Assembly: GCA_001643675.2 (NCBI GenBank)
Contig: LSRY02000005.1
Span: forward strand, 994,501 to 1,058,500
Reading direction: 5' to 3'
Source of the DNA: Monocercomonoides exilis
Lineage: Eukaryota > Preaxostyla > Oxymonadida > Polymastigidae
DNA length: 64,000 nucleotides
Shown: piece by piece, positions 54,997-64,000 of the stretch
Layout: the number at the start of each line of letters is the position of its first letter
Numbering within the stretch: position 1 is the stretch's first letter
Notes under the pieces: generated by a model
The model's database searches: none
The model's input: the letters and a program-made list of their open reading frames with translations, nothing else
What the model was told of the DNA's origin: nothing
Position numbers and translations under genes: made by a program

Positions 54997-57877
54997 ATGT
55001 TGCTATCTCTTTTTATTTTTATTTGTCAGTTTAGATGTGCCCCAGAAAATACTTGTTCTGTTAATGCTGGCGTTGCTTATGATAAAACTGTCGCTTCAAC
55101 TTGCTTAAAATATTTACCTGTATGATTTTATGCATTTTTTAAAAATATGCTTATTTCCAATTCAAATGAAATATAAGAAATACAATAAAGATTTAGACGA
55201 AGTTAAAAATCTTGTACCAAACATTATTAATTGGCTTGATGGCTATGCTTATCGAGATATGCTTTATGAAAATGATGGTGATCTTTCTGTAACGAAAGTT
55301 GATATAATCGAAAAACTCAAAAAATTGGTTGACAGCCCAAAAAACTATGAATACGTTTATGAATTTTATCAAGATGTTGCAAACACTATTGCGCAATTTG
55401 ATGACCCTAATCTCCAATATCATTTTCCATGTTCTGATTTGTTTTCAATTGGACTTCCATTTTGGTTTGAAATGAAAATGGTTGATAAATCAACAGGAGA
55501 TGGCCAAGAATGTCAAGTTATTGCAAAAGATTGGGAGCAGCATCCGAGAAACTGTTGGGGATTGACAGAGCGATATCTTAAAGATAACAATAAAGTTTCA
55601 CTCGAAAATAAGAAAATTACAGGATTCAAGATTGGGACAGAAGAGATGAATAAAAATCCTTGTAAAGCCCTTTCCGATTGGGCTGAAGCAAATGCTCGTG
55701 GAGGTTTTTCAAAAAGTTCAAAAATGGATATTGCTCTTTCCAGCGACTTTAGTTTTCGCCCATTGTGGAAGTACCCGATTCCAAGCGAAAAGTCAATTAC
55801 TGTAGAGTACGAATACTATGATGAAACAAAAAAGGAATTGATTCATGCTGAAAAGGAACTGCCATTTTACACATTTGTACACCATACAATTAGCAACAAT
55901 AAAGTTGAAGAATATTGCCCTCTACGTTCTAAGGCAAATGTGAACGCAATTCAAAATAACAAAGGAAGATTGAATCAAAGTATGGTGGCAGAAATAAAAG
56001 CGAAAGAGAAAGAAGCACAAGCTGTTAATAACATGGACGAAAAAACAAGAAGCCTTCACCAATATTTAGCTCAAAGTGGAGTTCACGAGCAAATTAAAGA
56101 AGAAGTGAAATACTCAGGTGCTATGGACACATTGTCTGCGAAAGGCCATTCAAAGACAAACGAACACAAATTGAAAGTGAGCAACGACGGAGATGCTCAA
56201 ATGGTGATTGATGGACAATTTGTGGATGGTGTGTTTTGGGGAAAGAAAGATCTTGCTCTCCTTGCAATCGAATCATTTGCCCCAAGTACGGATAGCATGA
56301 TCACCAGCTGGATTCAGAATGTTCGAGACATCATGATTGAATTCGTCAAACGCAACAAAACGAGACTGGTCCTTGATTTGCGCGGTAATGAAGGAGGAAG
56401 CGAAACTCTTGCTGGATATCTTTTGAGGATATTGTTCCCAACTGCATTCCCGTTCAATGGTCCACTCCGCACAGTCAAAGCAAAAGCCAACCAGATGATG
56501 ATGTCGAAGCTTGTGGATGGTAAAGTCAGGCTGATTATGAATCACACCAGCCTCCACATTATTCCCGAGCTGTTTGGCACAACGACAACAAAGAAAATCA
56601 CTCCTCCTTCTGGTGAGCGATCGCAGAACTGGACGTCAATTTTCTCAATCAACGGCGACAGGAATGATGCACTTCTGAAGTGGTATCAGAGCTGGGCAGA
56701 CCGCGACAAGCTGTCACTTACAGCACAGAATGTTGTTGTTGTTGTTGATGGGCGCTGCATGGGTGCCTGCGGGCAGTTTGCAAAGCACTTGGCAGAGAAG
56801 AAGCTTGCTCGTGTTGTGTCAATCGGAGGCGGAAACTCGTTCTGGGAGAGCAACTCTGCTGAGAAATGGGACATTGGAGGGTCATCTTCGGCATATGTTG
56901 TCCGATCTAGTACACTTGGTGCCACAGCATCGGCTGAAAGCAACGGAGAGTCGAATGCAGAGCCGAAGGCGTTTGACAGAACTGATTCGTACATTCAATA
57001 TTCGATGATGGATCCACTCTCATTTGAGAAAGGCAGTGAACAGAAGTCGCTGCAGTTCAAACGTGTGGAGCCATACGAACACAAGCGGATGTATTTGAAC
57101 TTGCTGAGCCATACGTCCCTTTCCGATTTTAATCTGCTTGGTGATGCCATGGAGAATTACTTCAACATTTGCATGAAAGGCGAGGTGAGGATTGATCCGA
57201 AGGACACGACGTGCTACGAAGGAGAAGACCACACACTCAAAGGGAGACCTTGCTCAGATGATAGAAAGTCGTGGAACACACAGACATGCGTTGTGGGAGG
57301 ATGTGTGCGTGGATACTACTTCAACAATGACGGGAAGTGTGTGGCAATCCCCAAAGTTTCTGAGCTTAAAGAAGAAGATAACGACAACAACAACACAGAT
57401 CCTAACCCCCGAATAAACAAGGCAATGGACAACTGGGTGCTTGTGCTCATTATTTGCCTGGGAGTGCTTTTGGTGGTCTCCGTTCTGGTGATCGTTGTTG
57501 TGTGTGCCACTCGCAAGAAGCCCGAGCAGAAGAAAGGAGCAGCTTTGCCAGGCAAAGATGTGATTGCAGGCGATGCACCAAATGTGAATGAATCGCTCAC
57601 CAGACGCAGCGACGGCGTGCTGGAAGAAGGGGAATACAAACGAGACCAGGCAAATGTGGCCTTTGCTTCTGATGCCAATGCAACAGTTGCTGTTGGACAG
57701 GCACCTTCTGTTTCTGTCAGTCTTTCTGATCCATCTCAGACTTCTCAGCCTAATATCTCTATCTCTGCTTCTGTTGATGTTGAACAAGCCAATGCTACAT
57801 ATCCAGCAGATCCTACGCAACAACAACAGAATGCTGCTACTCAACCTGGAGTGATGTATGAAGCTGTTTCAATGTAA
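54997..57877 (+). CDS. S41-type (CPAF-like) membrane protein, probable pseudoprotease
   Basis: Two exons, 54997-55119 and 55178-57877 (about 940 residues), joined in phase 0 by a GTATGA intron. Exon 1 supplies a signal peptide (MLLSLFIFICQFRC) and the conserved Cys-rich entry VAYDKTVASTCLKYLP. The ectodomain shows S41/CPAF features: FSIGLPFWFEM, VFWGKKDLALLAIESF, RLVLDLRGNEGGSETLAGYL and VVVVDGRCMGACGQFAKHL. In active relatives the last block reads DGxCxSxC with the nucleophile Ser; here that position is Gly (codon GGT, 56762-56764, residue 570). A Cys-rich stretch (CYEGEDHTLKGRPC) precedes a membrane helix (about 789-813) and a cytosolic tail of about 125 residues rich in Ser, Ala and Gln. 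If the Ser loss is real, the protein is likely a receptor or scaffold rather than a peptidase. Start chosen because it creates the signal peptide in frame. Confidence 0.78.
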
Positions 57878-58405
57878 GTTATTTGTTTATGTTCAAACAT
57901 TACTATAATTGTACATAATTTATTTACTGTGAAGTTTCTATAAAATTTGTTCCTTTTCGTTTCAAAGATTTTTTTTAACACGGTAATTTGAAACTATGAG
58001 ATCATGTTCGGTGTATGAATTGAGGACACGATAAAAATTTTGAGATTTTTATCCTATCCAATCGACGTTGAACATAAACTTATATAAACACTTACATTGA
58101 CTGTTAAAGCTGAAATCTTACTTATTTCCTTTTCACAACACTTTTTTTTAAAGAAAAAATATTAAGAGTTGTTATAATCTTATTTTAAAAATGAGTTCAA
58201 ATTGGATCATGATACTTGATTGTTTTATTAGTTTAAATGGGCGTGATCTCTTTTGATTATTGATCAATCGTTTTTCTTGAAAAGACGAACTCATAACGGA
58301 AGCTATCAGATATCATTGATTAATAATTGAAGCTAGTATTCCTTTTGTTAGATTTGATCTGCCTTTTGTGCAAAATTAGTCTTCAACTACAGTTTTTCAT
58401 CAATC
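57878..58405. other. Intergenic, no feature seen
   Basis: AT-rich spacer between the S41-type and HAD genes, with TGATCAAT and ATTGATTAAT short palindromic stretches near 58260-58325 of unknown meaning. Confidence 0.5.
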
Positions 58406-60576
58406 ATGGCATCTCAACGTGACAGATCCGGAACAGGTCTTGGAAGTAGTTCAAAAACAACAAAACCTACACGTAAGGTTCGGAAGCCATCGGATAATAC
58501 CATCATATTTTTGGATTGGTTTGATTCAATTTTTATTTCACGTTTTTGCACTGGTTTTTCTCTTTTTTTTGGGAAATTTGTAATTGTTATTAACAATGAT
58601 ATGCTTAGGGACGATACATTGCTTGCAAGCAGCGTATTGTTATTGAATGAAATTACTCTTCAAACACCAATTGTTCCTAGAGAAATTGAACAACAATTTA
58701 TACCACTTCAGGAGCATGTCCTTAAGCTTTTTGACATTGCATATGAATACACGTCACATGTCTTTGTCGTTACAAATGCTGAGGTTTGCGAATATTTGAA
58801 TGCTAATTTTTTTTTAAAATTTATTATTGATTTAGCAAGGTTGGGTCGAACTGAGTGCCAAGAAATTTATGCCAAGGATCCACGAGCAAATTCACCGTTT
58901 GCACATAATATCAGCAAGAACAACATATCAAAACACTTTCCCAAATCAACCGAATATGGTTTGCTTCGCAAATTTTCTTTTGGAGGATAATATTTAAAAT
59001 TTTATCTTTTTGATTTAACGCATAATAGTGGAAAAGAACGGCATTCTTGGAGCGTATTCAAGCATGCTTCCCTTCAAAAGGATCATCATTTGTTTCATCG
59101 ACAACAACAGCTATTTCTGCAGCAATGGGAACAATTGTTTCTCCTTCATCTCATCATCCTACAAAACAAATAGGGCCAGACGATTTGAATGTTATTTCAT
59201 TGGGAGACAGCGAATGTGAACGTAACGCGCTTTTATCTATTGGAAGGCTGTGCTCTTCATCTGCTCGGCTCAAATCAATAAAGTTTGTCGAGCGGCCAAC
59301 AACAGAACAGCTGAAGCGGCAGCTACTTATGATCCAAGGCAACTTTCAGTTCATAGTGAAACACGAAGGCTCTCTTGACCTTATGCTGCAGATCTCGACG
59401 CTCCAATGCCCCAACTCAGACGGCGAAGACAGCGGCGACCAGACACCTGCGGACGGGGCCAAGACGCCTGGAGGAAGCGAGAAGGCTGGGAGTGCTGGAG
59501 CTGGTGCTGGTGGAAGAGGGAAAGCAAGCGACAGAGCTGGCGAATCTGGAGGCAAAGGAGGCCTTATGAAAAGTGGGATCGGCGGGATTTCTGAGCTTCG
59601 TGGGCTGACGCAGAATTTGACAGACCCAAATGCTGATGTACCGTATAACTCACCAGATGGGCGGATATCAGGGCCTGCGATATCGTCACCTTCACATCGC
59701 ACACTGCCTTCTTCTTCCTCCTCCTCCTCCTCCTCATCTCCTTCGTTAGGCACAGGCGCTTCATCTGCTTCTACCCTGATCACTCCGACTTCGCCGCCTC
59801 CGTCGCATCTTTCGCCAACTCAACTATCTTCACTGTCGTCGTCTTCATCTCGACAATCTGCAATTTCAACACCAACATCTCATCATTCACAGACACGAAC
59901 ACATTTGTCTCAATCTTCTTCCTCTTCCTCCTCTTCCACATCTCCATCATCATCTTCTTCACAATCATCACTGTCATTATCCTCATCAACTTCTTCCTCC
60001 TCTTCTTCATCGCTCACTCGTTCTTTGACGCCTTTGTCATCTCCATCTGGCTCGCCTATCAACACGCCAGTTCGATCACCTTTCCATTCGCCGTCTTCTG
60101 TCTTGTCTTCGCTGCCAACGATATCAACTGCAGCGTCTCCATCATCCCTATACTCTTCTAAACTGACTCATGCTTCTTCTTCCCCTGCCTATTATTCAAC
60201 ATCATCTTCTTCCTCATCTTCCTCCTCCTCCTCCTCTTCTTCTTCTTCTTCTTCCACACGCACACCACAGTCAACCTCCTCATTCCGTTCCGGAACGTCT
60301 CGCACAGCGGCATCTGCAACCGCATCTTCTGCCGCATCTCTTTCGTCGCTGACTGCTTCTGTTCGCAGAACTTCCCTCACTCCGCCTTCATCACTCAGAG
60401 GCGCCTCTTCAACACCATCGCAATCATCTTCGTTGTCTGCATCTACACTGTGTGTATCGTCTCCTCCGCTTTCTGCAATGACTTCGAGCTTTGGCTCTTC
60501 AACTGTTGTTCCTTCATCTCGTTTGACTGTTGGAGGGAGGAAAGATGACAGCGACCGTAGCAGAAGGAAAGTTTGA
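58406..60576 (+). CDS. HAD-superfamily protein with DWDDT motif and Ser-rich tail
   Basis: Four exons, 58406-58518, 58609-58783, 58836-58958, 59029-60576 (about 652 residues). Splicing restores haloacid-dehalogenase signatures: motif I IIFLDWDDTLLASS (Asp37 and Asp39), a helical cap-like part, motif II VFVVTNAEQGWVELS, then HIISARTTYQ, and DLNVISLGDSECERNAL (acidic motif IV) followed by RLKSIKFVERPTTEQLKRQL. This is the DWDDT-type HAD family found across protists and plants; it could be a phosphatase, but no substrate is known. The core ends near residue 260. The remaining 390 residues are Gly/Ala-rich then almost pure Ser/Thr/Pro, encoded by TCT/TCC/TCA runs, and look disordered. The introns (90, 52 and 70 nt) all have GTTTGA or GTTTGC donors. 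Confidence 0.78.
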
Positions 60577-61121
60577 CATGACTTATTCTTGAATACAAGA
60601 ATATATACATAGTTGTGAGCGTTCACATAAGTAATTGTTTTCTATTTCGGTTTAGCTGCTTTTTTTAAGTAACTTTTTGTTTCTTCTTGCAAGAGTTGGG
60701 GCTTTTATGAAATGTTTATTATATCGTCTCTTCATCATATATGTTTTGTTCGTCCAGATTGTTTTGATTATATGTTATATGTTTTATTCAGTAGCAAATG
60801 AAATCTTTGCTTTCTATTTTAGATGCTTTTTTTTCATTTGCTGACTTTTCAGACAAAATAATTTGCATGAAATAAAAAAATTCATCTCACATTTCATTAA
60901 GAAATTTCGTTGTTTAATAATGAAGTGCAAAATCGTTTGTGAGTAAGTTATTTTATTTTATTTTTTCTCCCATCATTAACGTTAACAACAATTGCAAAGA
61001 TTTATATGTGATAAAATTTTTGAATTGTCTTTAAAAACAATTCACATTCCTTTTGCATTTCAACGAATGTGCTTCCCTTTTTTACATTCCAAAAAGCATG
61101 CAAAGAGCATTTGTGCAAAAA
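60577..61121. other. Convergent intergenic spacer
   Basis: Lies between the stop of the HAD gene and the stop of the small secreted-protein gene on the minus strand. T-rich; nothing else recognised. Confidence 0.55.
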
Positions 61122-61698
61122 CTAACATTTTCGAAGGGCATCACGCTGCTGTTGTGGAGTCAAACTTGCTCCATTATTTCTGCATTCTCTTGGAACAAAG
61201 CTGTTTCTGCGACTTGTTCCACTCGAAGGTGCTGTTTGCGAAGATGTCTGTTTGGTAGAGGATTCGCAAGGTGAAGCTGCTTTTGAATTTCCAGGTTTTT
61301 GACAATTTGATTTCGCCATTTCATTTTCTTTTGCACAAGGATCAGCTGGCTTACCAAAAGGGCCTGCCATAGGGGGGATAGAAAATGGCTGAGGCTTTGT
61401 ATCAAAAGCAGCCTTGGAAGGAGTTCCTTCGCTTCCAAAAATTGATGAAGGATTACCCAAATTTCCACCACAAAGACTTCCAATGTCATACTCAGCCAAT
61501 GGCGCAAGACCTGGTCTTTCTCTAATTTTACCATCAAGATCAGGAATTGTAGCGAGTCCACTTCCCCCAAGGCTACTTGGTATACATTTCTTTAACAAGC
61601 AGACGCATTTTTCAAAGATAATAGAAATAAAGACATGAAAGGAATTTTCATACTGCAACTGAAACTATCCCAAGAAAAAGAGAAAATAAAGTTATCAT
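61122..61698 (-). CDS. Small secreted, Cys-containing protein of unknown function
   Basis: Minus strand, exons 61698-61654 and 61589-61122 (170 residues), joined by a 64-nt GTATGA intron in phase 0. Exon 1 encodes exactly a signal peptide, MITLFSLFLGIVSVA. The mature part is polar and rich in Gly, Pro, Ser and Lys, with cysteines scattered singly (KCIPSS, SLCGG, DPCAKE, SNCQKP, SPCESS, RECRNN, final KC). No transmembrane segment, domain or family recognised. It is divergent from the sirtuin (starts 229 bp apart). Supporting evidence is the clean signal-peptide exon and the correct splice frame; the opposite strand and another frame are also open, which lowers confidence. Confidence 0.55.
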
Positions 61699-61927
61699 TT
61701 ATCAAGCGATATTTGACAAAATGTTTTTAGAGTATAAAGTGCGAAGCCTTTAACATTCATCATTTCTATTAATAATGGGTAACTATTGAAATGAAGTTTA
61801 TATGTTCATATTTTTTCTTAATGAGCTATAATATCATTTCATCAATAATGAAAACAAATCCAAAAGAATGAATTTATTATGGTTAAAAAGGACTTTTCCT
61901 TTTGTGAAATAACATTTCAAAATTTGC

Positions 61928-63623
61928 ATGGCGATTCCAAATGGAAATGACTTATTGCACACGCAATGCCAAAAAGCTGCAAGATTATTGGCCAATGCAA
62001 AACGGTTTTTTTATTATTTGTTTTGAATTCTAATTGATTTGTTATTAAACTCAGCGTACTTGTCTTTTCTGGTGCTGGAATGTCGGCAGAATCTGTTTGC
62101 AAAAAATAAAGTTACATCATTCTCTTCATGTGCATTTTTATTTTGCTTATGATAGGGAATTAACACGTTTCGAGATCCTGATATGGGGTTGTGGAAAAAT
62201 AAAATAGCTCTTGTTTGATTGAAATTTTTTGGTTATTCCATTAACTTTTAATTATTCTTGTCAAAATATCAGGCTGCTTTTGGTTTGAGCTCAATAGTTA
62301 AATGTATCATTATCATTTTTTAAATAGGCACACCTTTTGGATGGAAATGGTTTGGCAATTTGGCTTGGAGGCTGTACAACAGTAAGTTCAGAGGGCCTAT
62401 TGCGAAAGCGCAACCAAATAATGGTCATTTTGCCATTGCAGAATTGGAACGAATGTATGAAATATTTTTTTTTTTTGAGGGTTAAATGAAAATTCTTGAA
62501 GATGTTCAATACGGCATGTGCCTTTTCGAATTTCGACACAAAATGTTGATAATCTGCATCAACGAGCAGGCTCTACACAAGTACATATTGATGGTTATCT
62601 GATTCAATTTATTCAATCTTCAATTTCAATGATATTTTGAAAATCAGAACTTCATGGAACAGTATATTCACACAGATGCACAAAAAATTCTCATGAAGTT
62701 ATTGTTAACGAAGAATTTTTCCGTGAGGGAGTAAAGAAATCACCTGTTTGCACAGTGGCTAATTGTAAGAGTTTGGTAAGACCAAATGCTGTTTTATTTG
62801 GAGGTATGCGAAATCATGACGGAAGTCAAATTAAAGAAAAAGAAAGAAGAGCGATAAAAAAATTGCATCATAAAGAATTATGACAATTTATCATAGATGA
62901 ACTTCTATTTTGAAATAGCTTGCTCACCTTTTGTGTTACATATGTAATAAACATTTGTTCTTGTGAATGTTTTGCTTAACAGAGGATCTTCCTGATGGAG
63001 TCTGGGAGCGATCAGCCAAATTTGCCAATGCAATGAATAAGGACGATGTGTGCCTTGTCATTGGATGCTCTGGCGCTGTCTATCCTGCAGCCCAGATTCC
63101 TGAAATTGCAAAGAGGTGTGCGGATGAACAATGAAGAGAAAATAGTTTTTGATTTATGAAAAATGGAGTATTTTTTTATTCTCTCACAAAAGCTTTTATT
63201 TTATAAATTTTTATTTTTGAAAAAATTTTCATTTCTTTCTCTTTCTCTTTCTCTTTCTCTTTCTCTTTCTCTTTCTCTTTCTCTTTCTCTTTCTCTCACA
63301 AAAAAAATAGTCGCAGAGCAAAATTAATCGAATTCAACATATCAGAATCAAGCTTAACTTCTTTATCTGATTTATTCATCAAAGCTCCAAGTGGCGTATC
63401 ACTCAGACTGACAATACAAAATCTTCTGCAAATACTTTCTGAAGAACCTGAGATGGAAGGTTATACACCTTCGCCTCAAATGTTAAGCAATCCTGCTACG
63501 AATCAAACCCTAGAGTTGCCATCAACAACATCATCATCATCCTCTTCAACTCCTTCCTCTTCTTCCTCCTCCCCTTCCTCATCATCATCATCCTCTTCTT
63601 CCTCTTCTTCCTCTTCTTCCTCT

Positions 63624-63658
<35 letters not shown>

Positions 63659-63824
63659 TTCTTCCTCTTCCTCTTCAACACCTGAATCCGGATCAGTCGA
63701 ATCATCTCGTGCATCTGAGTTACCTTCAACATCAACAATGTCTCAAGTTAGCAGCGCAACGCCACATTCTTCTGAAAATGAAGATGCAGAAAAAATCAAA
63801 GATGAGGACTTATCTTCTTCCTAA
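61928..63824 (+). CDS. Sirtuin (NAD-dependent protein deacylase, Sir2 family)
   Basis: Nine exons: 61928-62004, 62055-62094, 62156-62212, 62273-62282, 62328-62454, 62502-62593, 62648-62803, 62983-63115, 63311-63824 (about 401 residues). Sir2 motifs occur in order: VLVFSGAGMSAESGINTFRD (NAD binding), PNNGHFAIAELER, STQNVDNLHQRAGSTQ, the catalytic His in DELHG, a zinc-module region, CLVIGCSGAVYPAAQIPEIA, and KLIEFNISESSLTSL. Sirtuins remove acetyl or other acyl groups from lysine using NAD. GAGMSAESG and the C-x4-C spacing of the second zinc pair resemble the SIRT5/class III group. In the first pair only one Cys is seen (HRCTKN), so zinc binding may be altered. Exon 4 is just 10 nt. The tail carries about 50 consecutive Ser then an acidic end. 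Confidence 0.9.
63234..63297 (+). repeat. CTTTCT microsatellite in the last sirtuin intron
   Basis: About ten copies of TTTCTC/CTTTCT upstream of the acceptor at 63310; may double as polypyrimidine tract. Confidence 0.9.
63525..63677 (+). repeat. Coding TCx microsatellite (poly-Ser)
   Basis: TCATCATC, TCTTCC and TCCTCT units in frame with the sirtuin encode an almost unbroken serine run. The codon mixture suggests repeated slippage followed by synonymous drift. Confidence 0.85.
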
Positions 63825-64000
63825 ATATATCAAAAGGAAAATGATAAAGAAGGGTTATTAATTGAGAAAGAAATCAGCAGCAAATTAATATAAAGCTTCA
63901 AATTTCGTTGCATACAACATTATGTTTGATATTATTTGAAAATAATTAGAGAAAAATTAATTTTTCATTTTTCTTTCAATTTCAAAATGATTAATTTTTA
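63825..64000. other. 3' flank of the sirtuin gene
   Basis: AT-rich sequence to the end of the window; no start of another gene recognised. Confidence 0.5.

Noticed and set aside
1-64000. tRNA, rRNA or snRNA genes
   Set aside because: I looked for tRNA-like B-box and cloverleaf patterns and saw none convincing; a covariance-model scan could overturn this.

Overview
The window is AT-rich nuclear DNA of a unicellular eukaryote. Almost every gene is broken by short spliceosomal introns (45 to about 340 nt), and coding DNA is crowded with serine-encoding microsatellites. Spliced reading frames recover eukaryotic families: TFIIIB subunit BDP1, a TBC1D19-like protein, PACRG, a meiotic HORMA-domain protein, a giant Sfi1-type centrin-binding protein, a UBA-SEP (p47-like) protein, V-ATPase subunit B, a possible HEATR3/SYO1 homologue, a Myb/SANT protein, a CrtI/RetSat-like oxidoreductase, peptidyl-tRNA hydrolase 2, a huge beta-helix receptor with a kinase-like tail, an S41-type membrane protein, a DWDDT-type HAD protein and a sirtuin. 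PACRG and Sfi1 imply a flagellum and basal body. Large beta-helix receptors with cytosolic kinase-like domains plus many short introns are what I would expect of an oxymonad/Preaxostyla-type metamonad; this assignment is inference, not proof.

Layout. 1-2 kb: unresolved exon fragments. 2.0-8.8 kb: BDP1, a small TPR protein and the TBC1D19 homologue, all plus strand and tightly packed. 9.7-25.8 kb: PACRG, HORMA protein, Sfi1-like giant (one 10.8-kb exon). 26.1-29.4 kb, minus strand: UBA-SEP protein and V-ATPase B, the latter divergent from a HEAT/ARM-like gene (29.6-33.4 kb). 33.58-35.20 kb: a non-coding foldback element with expanded terminal inverted repeats and TA flanks. 35.4-37.4 kb (minus): Myb/SANT protein, divergent from the oxidoreductase (37.7-40.8 kb), then PTH2 (41.3-41.9 kb). 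41.9-46.2 kb: a gene-free island rich in inverted repeats and pieces related to the foldback element. 46.2-57.9 kb: two membrane proteins head to head, the beta-helix receptor (minus) and the S41-type protein (plus). 58.4-63.8 kb: HAD protein, a small secreted protein (minus), sirtuin (plus).

Three proteins appear to keep the fold of an enzyme but lack catalytic residues: the S41 protein (nucleophile Ser to Gly), the receptor kinase tail (no N-lobe or HRD/DFG visible) and the TBC protein (no Arg or Gln finger). Two of these sit divergently next to each other. Splicing shows a strong donor preference GTNTGN, one probable GC-AG intron and a 10-nt microexon. All exon joins were built by eye from frame continuity and family resemblance and have not been tested against transcripts.
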